From RGIG8700 sp964568815 (GTDB taxonomy: Bacteria; Bacillota; Clostridia; RGIG6154): a stretch of DNA of 24,376 nt. Position 1 is the stretch's first letter. Each line of letters opens with the position of its first letter. Of the stretch, positions 8,076 through 15,400 are shown piece by piece. The translations under genes were made by a program, and so were the position numbers. The notes below the pieces were generated by a model that saw only the letters and a list, made by a program, of their open reading frames with translations, had not been told where the DNA came from and ran no database searches. The DNA is taken from assembly GCA_964568815.1 (NCBI GenBank), contig CAZMRY010000017.1, forward strand, positions 1 to 24,376, in the 5' to 3' direction.

Positions 8076-8289
8076 TGACAGCCTTGCTGTCATGAATTTT
8101 CACTTCGTTCAATGAATTGAGCCAAGGCTCATGAATTGCAGACTTTGTCTGCATTGAGGTCAAAAATCGCAACGCGATTTTATTTAATCAAACGCCAAGC
8201 GTTTGTTCCTTCATGAAGTCGCAGACTTCAATTCATGGCATAGCCAATTCATGAAATTTTTTCAATTCATGCCCAAAGGGCAATTCATT
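8076..8289. repeat. Array of about ten short hairpins with a constant spacer word
   Basis: Perfect stems (arm/loop/arm) are: 8076-8092 (TGACAGC, loop CTT), 8118-8131 (TGAGC, loop CAAG), 8137-8153 (TGCAGAC, loop TTT), 8163-8181 (AAAATCGC, loop AAC), 8189-8205 (CAAACGC, loop CAA), 8214-8230 (TGAAGTC, loop GCA), 8236-8246 (TGGC, loop ATA), 8252-8264 (TGAAA, loop TTT) and 8270-8282 (TGCCC, loop AAA). A decayed unit lies near 8098-8111. The spacer is ATGAATT(G) on the left (8092, 8112, 8131) and its reverse complement CAATTCAT(G) on the right (8229, 8245, 8263, 8281), so the array as a whole is inverted. It fills the gap before the SpoIID-like gene and stops just short of that gene's AAGGAG at 8291. 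It contains no open gene. Confidence 0.85.
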
Positions 8290-8305
8290 TAAGGAGATAT
8301 ATCTT

Positions 8306-9907
8306 ATGCCGATTTCACCTGTTATACCAGAATTTATTACTGTACATTTAGGACCCCCTGATTCAGATGCACAAAATGTTACGGTTTCTTTTACAGACTA
8401 CATAAAAAATGTTGCATCGGGAGAAATATACCCAACATGGCCTGAAAGCTCACTAAGAGCAAATATCTATGCTCAGCTTTCCTTTGCCTTAAACAAAGTA
8501 TTTGTAGAGTTTTACAGAGCAAAGGGCTATGATTTTGATATTACAGGCTCAACCTCTATAGACCAGACCTTTGTTTATGGAAGAAACACCTTTGAAAACA
8601 TAGACACCATAGTTGACGATATTTTTAACAGCTATGTAAGAAGATTTGGTCAGCTTGAGCCTTTATCTACAAGGTTCTGCAACGGAACAACAACCACCTG
8701 CAACGGACTTTCTCAATGGGGAAGTGTTGACCTTGCCAACCAAGGGTTTGTTCCCTATGATATTTTAACATACTATTACGGCGATGATATCGAAATTGTA
8801 ACAGATGTTCCCGTTGAGAGTATTGAAGAATCTTACCCGGGTACACCTTTAAGACTTGGTGATGTTTCACCTGATGTTGCAACCGCAAAAATAAACTTAA
8901 ACAGAATTTCAACCAACTATCCTGCTATTCCAAAGGTTGCTGTATCAAGAGAATTTGACGAAGACTTTGAAAATGCAATTAAGAAGTTTCAGGAAATTTT
9001 CAATCTTACGCAAGATGGAATAATCGGCAGACAGACCTGGTATCAGCTTTCATATCTTTATGTAGGAATAACAAGGCTTACAGAAATAGATTCAGAGGGT
9101 ATACGCCTTTCCGAGCTGCCCATAGGAACTGCGCCCACAGTTTCAGGATATACCGATGACATCAAGCTTGTTCAGTACTTTTTAAATGTGCTTTCTTATT
9201 CGTATCCTGTTATCCGCACCTTCCCCATAACAGGCATTTATGACCAGAATACAGTTAATGCCGTTAAAAACCTACAACAGCTTTTCGGTCTGCCTCCCGA
9301 CGGTATTTTAACCGACGAAACCTACAACCTTATATACGATTCATACATAACTGTTGCTCAGTATTATGACCAGAGCCGTGAAAATCTGCCTCTTGAGTTT
9401 AAAACTGTCGGCAACATAAATGTAACCTACGAAAGAGGTGATGTTCACCCCGATATTCAGGTACTTCAGAACAGGCTGAATTTTATAAATGATACAAACA
9501 TTAAGGAAACAGGACTTTTCGGTCCTCTTACAGAGTCTGCAGTTACAGAGTATCAGCGAAATAACTCTCTTGCAGTAACAGGCAGGGTTTCACCAACCGA
9601 CTGGTCACACATAAACAAAACATATTATGATGTGGCGGCTCAGTATGTTGTACTGCCAACTCAATATCCCGGCTTTGTAATGAAAAAAGGAATGAGCGAC
9701 AACAGCCTCAAAAGTCTTTCCACCCCTATATATAATCTTCAGGTCCTCCTGAGAAATATAAATTCAGGTGGTGTTATTCCTGACGGATTTTTTGATGAAA
9801 GGACTGAGAGTGCGGTTATCGTAATACAAAGAGAGGGAAATCTTCCTCAAAGCGGTGAAGTAGATTTTTACACCTTTGAGGAAATCAGAAACAGGAGCGG
9901 ATTATGA
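8306..9907 (+). CDS. SpoIID-like domain protein with four peptidoglycan-binding repeats
   Basis: This 533-residue protein begins with a SpoIID/LytB-like domain (about 10-168). YIKNVASGEIYPTWPESSLR at 32-51 contains the glutamate (E40) matching the catalytic Glu of SpoIID lytic transglycosylases, and a later CNGLSQWGSVDLANQG stretch (132-147) and YYYGDDIEI (157-164) are typical. Four PG_binding_1-like repeats follow, at about 182-250, 282-345, 376-438 and 465-530, each with a hydrophobic helix and a DG(I/F)-type turn before the last helix. There is no signal peptide or membrane helix, unlike SpoIID itself. This fits a protein acting inside the mother cell on the spore, or one released by lysis. 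The ATG at 8306 has AAGGAG nine bases upstream. It overlaps the deacetylase start, so the two are coupled. A cortex or germination role is inferred. Confidence 0.85.
   Translation: MPISPVIPEFITVHLGPPDSDAQNVTVSFTDYIKNVASGEIYPTWPESSLRANIYAQLSFALNKVFVEFYRAKGYDFDITGSTSIDQTFVYGRNTFENIDTIVDDIFNSYVRRFGQLEPLSTRFCNGTTTTCNGLSQWGSVDLANQGFVPYDILTYYYGDDIEIVTDVPVESIEESYPGTPLRLGDVSPDVATAKINLNRISTNYPAIPKVAVSREFDEDFENAIKKFQEIFNLTQDGIIGRQTWYQLSYLYVGITRLTEIDSEGIRLSELPIGTAPTVSGYTDDIKLVQYFLNVLSYSYPVIRTFPITGIYDQNTVNAVKNLQQLFGLPPDGILTDETYNLIYDSYITVAQYYDQSRENLPLEFKTVGNINVTYERGDVHPDIQVLQNRLNFINDTNIKETGLFGPLTESAVTEYQRNNSLAVTGRVSPTDWSHINKTYYDVAAQYVVLPTQYPGFVMKKGMSDNSLKSLSTPIYNLQVLLRNINSGGVIPDGFFDERTESAVIVIQREGNLPQSGEVDFYTFEEIRNRSGL
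9003..9016 (+). repeat. LTQD stem-loop word, copy 1
   Basis: ATCTTACGCAAGAT, arms ATCTT/AAGAT with loop ACGC, inside the first peptidoglycan-binding repeat of the SpoIID-like protein, where it encodes Leu-Thr-Gln-Asp (residues 234-237). Confidence 0.8.
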
Positions 9908-10749
9908 TGAATTCAAAGCTTACATCGGGAATTGCCTTTATATGCCTTTTTGTTTTTCTTATTTTAGGTATGTCTACGGCAGGAATGAAAAAAATTTCAG
10001 CCTCCGCAGATGCTGATACAGAAATTTCTCTGCCCATAATTATGTATCACTCCATAGGCGAAAACACAGGCAAATATGTTATATCTCCAAAAATGCTTGA
10101 GGAAGACCTTAAAACAATCAAGGATATGGGCTTTACAACAATAACCTCCGCTGATTTGATTGCATACAAAGAGCAAGGCACTCCGTTGCCTGAAAAGTGT
10201 GTTATTTTAACATTTGATGACGGATATTACAATAATTTCACTTATGTTTATCCATTACTTGATGAATATGGTATGAAAGCTGTTTTATCTGTTGTTGGTA
10301 AATTCACAGAGGAATATTCTGAGTCTTCTGCTCCATTAAACAACAATTATTCTCACATAACCTATGAACAGATTGCAGAGGTGTCAGACTCAGGGCTTAT
10401 AGAAATTGCAAATCATTCCTACAATTTACATTCAATGAAAGAAAGGCGGGGTATTTTACGAAAAAAGGGAGAAGACTACGAAAGCTACAAGGAATATCTT
10501 ACGCAAGATATTGAAAAATGCAACAATCTTCTTGCAGAAAAATCCTTTGTTGCCCCTGTTGCTTTTACATACCCCTTTGGCTGCGTAAATAAAGAAAGCT
10601 CAGAGCTTATAAATTCTCTAGGTTTTAAGGTTACATATGGCTGCGAGGAAGGCATAAACAAAATCACGCCTTCCCACGATTTAAAAGAACTTAAAAGATA
10701 TAACAGACACAACACCTTCAACATCAGAGAAATTCTAGACAAGGTTTGA
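9904..10749 (+). CDS. Secreted or membrane-anchored polysaccharide deacetylase (NodB family)
   Basis: A 281-residue protein with an N-terminal hydrophobic segment (about 8-27) serving as signal peptide or anchor, then a carbohydrate esterase family 4 domain. Motif 1 is TFDDGY at 103-108 (D105, D106 as base and metal ligand), motif 2 is NHSYNLH at 170-176 (H171, H176), and YPFG at 223-226 is motif 3. IMYHS at 46-50 is also typical. Such enzymes remove acetyl groups from peptidoglycan or other N-acetylated glycans, with a divalent metal. The gene overlaps the SpoIID-like gene (ATGATGA), with AGGAG six bases before the first ATG. Its last 26 bases overlap the end of the convergent gene on the other strand. 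It probably belongs to spore-cortex or wall maturation, like PdaA, although it is not an obvious PdaA orthologue. Confidence 0.9.
   Translation: MMNSKLTSGIAFICLFVFLILGMSTAGMKKISASADADTEISLPIIMYHSIGENTGKYVISPKMLEEDLKTIKDMGFTTITSADLIAYKEQGTPLPEKCVILTFDDGYYNNFTYVYPLLDEYGMKAVLSVVGKFTEEYSESSAPLNNNYSHITYEQIAEVSDSGLIEIANHSYNLHSMKERRGILRKKGEDYESYKEYLTQDIEKCNNLLAEKSFVAPVAFTYPFGCVNKESSELINSLGFKVTYGCEEGINKITPSHDLKELKRYNRHNTFNIREILDKV
10493..10512 (+). repeat. LTQD stem-loop word, copy 2 (longest stem)
   Basis: Arms AATATCTT and AAGATATT (eight pairs) flank the loop ACGC. It encodes Tyr-Leu-Thr-Gln-Asp at residues 198-202 of the deacetylase, between the second and third catalytic motifs. Confidence 0.8.
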
Positions 10750-11977
10750 ATATTTCAAGAAATCTGTTTAACCTTAACAAAAATAAAAGGTAGCTTTCCT
10801 CTGCCTCATCTATTGCTGAGTAAAGTCTGTGGCGGCTGACTATTTCAAAAATCGGTTTATCAGGGTTTTTGCAAAAGTCAGCCATTATCTTTTTTATATC
10901 TTGCGTAAGATACAGGCTTCCGCTTGTGGCATAAAGCATTTTTTCTTTATTTTCTTTAAAAAGTGCTTTTAAGCTGTGCGGATAAAGGAGTGTTGTATTA
11001 TTTTCAAGACCGTATATATTGCACAGTCTTGAAACCTCAAGATTAACATTCTGCAGATACAGACAAAAATACAGATAAAAATTTTCTACTCTTTCTATAT
11101 CTGCATCTGTTTTGTAGCTGAAAAAATCGAGGTCGCACAATAGTCTGTTATTATACTCCGTAACAAATTCAGAAAAGCTATAATTTTTCTTCATCAATTC
11201 CTCATATCCGTTGCAGCCTTGGAGCAAAAGAAGATGCCCGTTTGTAAACTGTCCCATATTTATTGCAGATGCTAAAATATGAGGCGGTACAGCTGTTTTA
11301 ACCTCTCCCTGTTTAATACCGCTGAATAAAAAGCTGTCCCCTTTTTCGGGAATTTCCATACTTATTTTATCAGGCATCTTTTCTTTGATATTTACCTTAT
11401 AGCTGTATATTGATGTGCCTTCTTCTGATACTGTAGCATAAAGGTTTCCTGAAATTCTGTGCATACCCTTTATAAACTCTCCAAAATAAGCACAGGGCAT
11501 TGCAAAAAGTCTTAAAATTCCCTCTCTGTCTATTACAGGCGAGAACATAGCACAATTTAAAACATCGCTCCTTGAGTCTGAAAACACAAATGCTCCGTCA
11601 ATACCCGCAAGATAGACCGCTTTTGTAAAATTCTTGTCTGCAAATATATGTATTCTTTTTTCAACCTCATCAAGAATGATTATTATAAAGCTTCCTTTCA
11701 GATATTTAACAAAGCCATCTCCCTTTTCAAGATAAAGAGACAGCAGTATGTTTTCTTCTTTTTTATCAAAAAGTCCAAACTTCTCTTTCAGGCTTTCAGT
11801 ATTTTCAACCTTTCCGCTTATGCATAAAAAACAACCCTCTCTGTCTGATGCTTTTATATTTTCCCCTTTAATCACAAGGCTTTTTTTAACAAAAGAAAGG
11901 TCTCCTTTAAAAAGCCCTTCGTACATTTTTTCATCAACATTTTCAACAAAAGAGCAAACTCCCCTTATACCCGTCAC
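10724..11977 (-). CDS. Asparagine-synthetase-like protein lacking catalytic residues
   Basis: The 417-residue protein resembles the N-terminal glutaminase half of asparagine synthetase B: it starts MTGIRGVCSF, has LKGSFIIIILDEVEKRIHIF at 93-112, DKNFTKAVYLA at 114-124, FVFSDSRSDVL at 130-140, and a region like the INREAL...LPPG segment at about 149-180. The Cys after the initiator Met that performs glutamine hydrolysis is Thr here. The ATP-pyrophosphatase signature SGG(L/V)DSS is absent from the C-terminal part, which is mostly helical and only faintly like the synthetase domain (LLLLQGCNGYEEL near 254). It is therefore probably not a functional asparagine synthetase. It may have a binding or structural role. 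The start is GTG at 11977, with GAGGTG upstream. It has no visible co-transcribed partner and converges on the deacetylase gene with a 26-base overlap. Confidence 0.6.
   Translation of the reverse strand: MTGIRGVCSFVENVDEKMYEGLFKGDLSFVKKSLVIKGENIKASDREGCFLCISGKVENTESLKEKFGLFDKKEENILLSLYLEKGDGFVKYLKGSFIIIILDEVEKRIHIFADKNFTKAVYLAGIDGAFVFSDSRSDVLNCAMFSPVIDREGILRLFAMPCAYFGEFIKGMHRISGNLYATVSEEGTSIYSYKVNIKEKMPDKISMEIPEKGDSFLFSGIKQGEVKTAVPPHILASAINMGQFTNGHLLLLQGCNGYEELMKKNYSFSEFVTEYNNRLLCDLDFFSYKTDADIERVENFYLYFCLYLQNVNLEVSRLCNIYGLENNTTLLYPHSLKALFKENKEKMLYATSGSLYLTQDIKKIMADFCKNPDKPIFEIVSRHRLYSAIDEAEESYLLFLLRLNRFLEIFKPCLEFL
10897..10912 (-). repeat. LTQD stem-loop word, copy 3
   Basis: On the minus strand TATCTT/AAGATA arms with loop ACGC. 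It encodes Tyr-Leu-Thr-Gln-Asp in the C-terminal helical part of the asparagine-synthetase-like protein. Confidence 0.8.
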
Positions 11978-11994
11978 CCAATCACCTCATATTT

Positions 11995-12023
11995 ATTCTA
12001 TTCGTAAGATAAAATGCTGTGAA
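11995..12023 (-). promoter_or_regulatory. Possible sigma-A promoter for the asparagine-synthetase-like gene
   Basis: On the minus strand TTCACA (12023-12018) and TAGAAT (12000-11995) are separated by 17 bases. The -35 box lies inside the first copy of the 23-base tandem repeat. The predicted transcript would start close to the ribosome binding site, so the leader would be very short; this lowers confidence. Confidence 0.4.
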
Positions 12024-12060
12024 AAAACATTAAAAAATGCTGTGAAAAAACATTAAAAAA
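12011..12060. repeat. Tandem repeat, 23-base period, between divergent promoters
   Basis: The unit beginning ATGCTGTGAAAAAACATT is present twice without a mismatch (12014-12036 and 12037-12059), with 27 bases identical at offset 23. It lies immediately upstream of the parA -35 box and overlaps the likely promoter of the divergent gene, which suits an operator. It is not a parS site: the TGTTTCACGTGAAACA palindrome is absent. Confidence 0.8.
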
Positions 12061-12064
12061 CCTA

Positions 12065-12093
12065 TTGTATTTTTTGTTATAAAATGCTATAAT
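12065..12093 (+). promoter_or_regulatory. Sigma-A promoter of parA-parB
   Basis: TTGTAT (12065-12070), 17-base spacer, TATAAT (12088-12093), preceded by TG one base upstream (extended -10). It is 36 bases before the parA ATG. Confidence 0.75.
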
Positions 12094-12129
12094 AACTGTA
12101 TATATGTAAAAAATACAAAGGATGAGTTT

Positions 12130-12894
12130 ATGGCAAAGATAATTGCAGTGGCAAATCAGAAGGGCGGAGTAGGCAAAACAACAACTGCTGTTAATCTGTC
12201 TGCCTGTGTTGCAGAGCTTGGCAAAAAGGTTCTGGTTATAGACGCAGACCCTCAGGGTAATGCAACAAGCGGTCTTGGGGTAGACAAGGAAGCCTGCGAA
12301 TACACAGTTTACGATTTGCTCGTTAATGATACAGATGCAAAAGATGCAATATCTGATGTTGCATACTTCAATATGAAAATTATTCCTTCTAATATGAGCC
12401 TTGCAGGTGCTGAAATCGAGCTTGTTGGTGCTTCAAAAAGGGAATTTATTTTAAAAGAGGCTTTGAAGGACATTAAAGATGATTTTGACTTTATTTTTAT
12501 TGACTGTCCTCCCTCTCTTGGTATTATAACACTTAACTGCCTTATTGCGGCAGACAGCGTTATTATTCCAATCCAGTGCGAATACTATGCTTTAGAGGGT
12601 GTTGCACAGCTTACAAACACCATAAGCCTTGTTAAAAAATCGCTTAACCCTGACCTTGATATCGAGGGTGTTGTTATGACTATGTTTAACGGAAGAACAA
12701 ACCTTGCAATTCAGGTTGTTGAAGAGATTAAAAAGCATTTCGGCAAAAAAGTATACAGAAGCTTAATCCCGAGAAATGTAAGACTTTCAGAGGCTCCCGG
12801 CTTCGGTGAGCCAATAAACATATTTGATAAATCTGCAACAGGCACGGTTGCATATCGTGAGCTTGCAAAAGAATTTACGGAAAGGAACAGATAA
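12130..12894 (+). CDS. parA: Chromosome-partitioning ATPase ParA/Soj
   Basis: A 254-residue MinD/ParA-type ATPase that binds DNA non-specifically as an ATP dimer. With ParB it positions chromosome origins, and in sporulating Firmicutes it also modulates DnaA and sporulation entry. The deviant Walker A KGGVGKTT (11-18), including the signature lysine K11, is intact; A' is VIDADPQGNAT (36-46) and Walker B is FIFIDCPPSLG (about 120-130). The short N-terminus without a helix-turn-helix marks it as the chromosomal Soj type rather than a plasmid type Ia ParA. AAAGGA lies seven bases before the ATG. It is followed after one base by parB. Confidence 0.95.
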   Translation: MAKIIAVANQKGGVGKTTTAVNLSACVAELGKKVLVIDADPQGNATSGLGVDKEACEYTVYDLLVNDTDAKDAISDVAYFNMKIIPSNMSLAGAEIELVGASKREFILKEALKDIKDDFDFIFIDCPPSLGIITLNCLIAADSVIIPIQCEYYALEGVAQLTNTISLVKKSLNPDLDIEGVVMTMFNGRTNLAIQVVEEIKKHFGKKVYRSLIPRNVRLSEAPGFGEPINIFDKSATGTVAYRELAKEFTERNR

Positions 12895-12895
12895 A

Positions 12896-13747
12896 ATGGC
12901 AAGAAAAAGCGGTCTTGGCAGAGGTGCAGGAATAGGTGCACTTATCCCTGATACTCCTGAGGTTAAGAACACAACCGAGATAGATATTGACCTTATTGCC
13001 CCTAACAAAAATCAGCCAAGAAAGAATTTTGACAAAGAAAAAATCGCAGAGCTTGCACTTTCAATTCAGGAGCACGGACTTGTTCAACCCTTAATTGTTG
13101 TGAAAGACGGCAACTTTTATAAAATCGTTGCAGGTGAAAGAAGATGGAGAGCCTGCAAATCCATAGGTCTTAAATCAGTTCCTGTTATAGTTAAAGACTA
13201 TGACGAAAAACAGGTCGCAGAAATAGCACTTGTAGAAAACCTCCAGAGAGAAGACTTGAACCCAATCGAAGAAGCAAACGGCTATAAACAGCTTATGGAA
13301 GATTTCGGTTTAACTCAGGAGGAGGTTTCATACAGAGTTCAGAAAAGCAGAAGCGCTGTTGCAAACTCATTAAGACTTTTAGCTCTTCCAAAAAAGGTTA
13401 TCGCCCTTGTTGAGGACGGTAAGCTTTCAATGGGACACGCAAGAGCAATTCTCGGTGCAGAAACAGAAACAAAAATGCTCGAAATTGCAATGCTTGTTAT
13501 TGAGAAAGGTCTTTCCGTAAGACAGGTTGAGGCTCTTGTTAAGGAAAAAGCTCCGACCTCTAAGAAAAGACCTGCTGAAATCAGCCGTGATGTTAAAAAT
13601 GCAATAGACTTTTCTGCAAAGAAAATTCAGGATAAATTAGGTGCAAAGGTTAATGTTTCATATTCAAACAAGTTCAAAGGCAAAATTGAAATAAACTTTG
13701 CAAACTATAAAGAAATGAACAGATTATTAGATATGTTGAATAAATAG
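12896..13747 (+). CDS. parB: Chromosome-partitioning protein ParB/Spo0J
   Basis: A 283-residue CTP-dependent clamp that loads at parS, slides on DNA and recruits SMC and ParA. The N-terminal domain holds GERRWRA (80-86), the CTP-binding motif, and ENLQRED (114-120). A helix-turn-helix follows at about 138-163 (LTQEEVSYRVQKSRSAVANS). The C-terminal dimerisation domain ends in NRLLDMLNK. The conserved start MARKSGLGRG at 12896 follows AAAGGA and lies one base after the parA stop; a longer frame begins inside parA and is not credible. A hairpin begins on the last base of its stop codon. Confidence 0.95.
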   Translation: MARKSGLGRGAGIGALIPDTPEVKNTTEIDIDLIAPNKNQPRKNFDKEKIAELALSIQEHGLVQPLIVVKDGNFYKIVAGERRWRACKSIGLKSVPVIVKDYDEKQVAEIALVENLQREDLNPIEEANGYKQLMEDFGLTQEEVSYRVQKSRSAVANSLRLLALPKKVIALVEDGKLSMGHARAILGAETETKMLEIAMLVIEKGLSVRQVEALVKEKAPTSKKRPAEISRDVKNAIDFSAKKIQDKLGAKVNVSYSNKFKGKIEINFANYKEMNRLLDMLNK

Positions 13748-13800
13748 AAATTGCGTAGCAATTTCAACATTCATTGTGCATTGTGAATTGTGCATTGTGA
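13747..13800. repeat. Triloop hairpin followed by a doubled 14-base word
   Basis: GAAATTGC-GTA-GCAATTTC (13747-13765) is a perfect eight-pair stem with a three-base loop. It is followed by ATTGTGCATTGTGA twice in tandem (13773-13786 and 13787-13800). It fills the gap between parB and the next gene. There is no T-run, so it is a weak terminator at best. The hairpin has the same build as the array at 8076-8289. Confidence 0.75.
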
Positions 13801-13825
13801 ATTTTCGACTGAAAGGAGAATGGCT

Positions 13826-14107
13826 TTGGATAAAATGAACGGAAAATTCTTTAAATACACCTTGATTTTACTTGGTGTTGCCATAATATTTATTATTATC
13901 GGCGGAATAAGCGTTTCAAGAGTTGATGACTATGCTCAATATGAAGAAACTATTGAAGTTTCTCTTCAGACATACAACGACTTAACAGACGCAAATGAAA
14001 AACTCCGTAACGAAAGACAAATGATTGTTGATATTCTTCACGAAAACATTACCGATGAAGAAAAAATAGATAAAATCGAAGAAATATTCTTCGGAACTGA
14101 AAATTAA
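13826..14107 (+). CDS. Unrecognised small single-pass membrane protein
   Basis: I do not recognise this 93-residue protein. It has a short basic N-terminus (MDKMNGKFFK), one membrane helix at about 9-30, then an acidic, helical, probably coiled-coil segment (YEETIEVSLQTYNDLTDANE and onward) ending FFGTEN. The positive-inside rule puts the helical part outside the membrane. The TTG at 13826 is seven bases after AAAGGAG and is preferred; ATG at 13820 is too close to that site, and ATG at 13835 is also possible. It lies between parB and serS, 18 bases before serS, in the same orientation, so it is probably in that operon. Its heptad-like region recalls divisome proteins such as FtsL or DivIC, but no family match is claimed. 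Confidence 0.6.
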   Translation: MDKMNGKFFKYTLILLGVAIIFIIIGGISVSRVDDYAQYEETIEVSLQTYNDLTDANEKLRNERQMIVDILHENITDEEKIDKIEEIFFGTEN

Positions 14108-14125
14108 ATAGGAGAGTGATTCTAT

Positions 14126-15400
14126 ATGTTAGATATGAAAGTACTGAGAAATGAACCTGAAAAGGTTAAGAGAGCATTTCTCAAAAGAAAAGAAAACTTT
14201 GATTTGGACGGTCTTTTCGAGCTTGACGATTTAAGAAAACAGCTTATTTTTGAAAACGAGCAGAAAAAGGCACAGCAAAACACAGTTTCAAAACAAATTC
14301 CTATGCTCAAAAAAGAGGGCAAGGACACAACAGAGGTTTTCGCAGAAATGAAAAAGCTTTCTGACGAAATCAAAGAGGCAGATGCAAAGGTAAGAGAGCT
14401 TGAAGAAAAAATCAATGCTATTATGCTCACTATCCCTAACATCCCTAACGAAACAGTTCCACAGGGTGACACAGATGACGACAATGTTGAAATCAGAAAA
14501 TGGGGCGAGCCTACTAAATTTGATTTTGAACCAAAGGCACACTGGGACATCGGTGAAAACCTTGACATTTTAGACTTTGAAAAAGCAGGAAAGGTTACAG
14601 GCACAAGATTTACTTTCTATAAAGGTCTTGGCTCAGCTCTTGAAAGAGCAATCATTAACTTCTTCCTTGACACTCATACAGAAATGAGCGGTTATACAGA
14701 AGTATTCCCTCCATATATGGTGCACAGAAATTCAATGATAGGAACAGGTCAGCTCCCTAAATTTGAAGAAGACGCCTTTAAGGTTCAGGGAACGGAATAC
14801 TTCCTTATTCCTACAGCCGAAGTTCCTGTTACTAATATGTACAGAGACCAGATTTTAGACGGCAGGGACCTTCCTATCAAGCATGTTGCATACTCAGCTT
14901 GCTTCAGAGCAGAGGCGGGCTCAGCAGGCAGAGACACAAGAGGTCTTATAAGACAGCATCAGTTCAACAAGGTTGAGCTTGTTAAGTTTGCAAAGCCCGA
15001 ACAGTCATACGAAGAGCTTGAAAAGCTCACACTCGATGCAGAAAAGGTTCTTCAGCTCCTTGGTATTCCATACAGAGTTGTTAAAATCTGCACAGGTGAC
15101 CTTGGCTTTACAGCGGCTATGAAATACGATATTGAAGTATGGATGCCAAGCTACGGAAGATATGTTGAAATTTCTTCCTGCTCAAACTTTGAAGATTTCC
15201 AGGCAAGACGCGCAAACATCAAATATAAAGACAGCATCAAAGACAAGGCTCAGTTTGTTCACACATTAAACGGCTCAGGTGTTGCAGTCGGAAGAACTGT
15301 TGCGGCTATCCTTGAAAACTTCCAGCAGGCAGACGGAAGTGTTGTTATCCCAGAGGTTTTAAGACCTTATATGAGAAACAGAGAAAAAATTGACAAATAA
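14126..15400 (+). CDS. serS: Seryl-tRNA synthetase
   Basis: A 424-residue class II aminoacyl-tRNA synthetase that charges tRNA-Ser (and tRNA-Sec). The N-terminal long coiled-coil arm spans about 30-105 and contacts the long variable arm of tRNA-Ser. The catalytic domain shows motif 1 around 180-200, PTAEVP at 229-234 (serine binding), motif 2 FRAEAGSAGRDTRGLIRQHQ at 260-279, and motif 3 GVAVGRTVAAILEN at 385-398. Length is normal and all motifs are intact. AGGAG lies 11 bases before the ATG, rather far. No T-box leader is present in the 18-base gap, so serS is probably transcribed with the upstream gene. The last codons contain the promoter of the next operon. Confidence 0.97.
   Translation: MLDMKVLRNEPEKVKRAFLKRKENFDLDGLFELDDLRKQLIFENEQKKAQQNTVSKQIPMLKKEGKDTTEVFAEMKKLSDEIKEADAKVRELEEKINAIMLTIPNIPNETVPQGDTDDDNVEIRKWGEPTKFDFEPKAHWDIGENLDILDFEKAGKVTGTRFTFYKGLGSALERAIINFFLDTHTEMSGYTEVFPPYMVHRNSMIGTGQLPKFEEDAFKVQGTEYFLIPTAEVPVTNMYRDQILDGRDLPIKHVAYSACFRAEAGSAGRDTRGLIRQHQFNKVELVKFAKPEQSYEELEKLTLDAEKVLQLLGIPYRVVKICTGDLGFTAAMKYDIEVWMPSYGRYVEISSCSNFEDFQARRANIKYKDSIKDKAQFVHTLNGSGVAVGRTVAAILENFQQADGSVVIPEVLRPYMRNREKIDK

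Noticed and set aside
8076..8289. CRISPR array
   Set aside because: There is no constant direct repeat of CRISPR length, no spacer-sized unique inserts and no cas gene; the units are hairpins with differing arms.
12011..12060. parS centromere site next to parAB
   Set aside because: No TGTTTCACGTGAAACA-like palindrome; the repeated word only shares a loose GTGAAA segment.
14108..14125. T-box riboswitch before serS
   Set aside because: Only 18 bases separate serS from the gene before it; there is no room for a T-box.
14122..14604. Serine-rich open frame opposite serS
   Set aside because: It is the mirror of the conserved serS coding sequence, with no ribosome site; low-complexity Ser/Phe content is typical of an antisense shadow.
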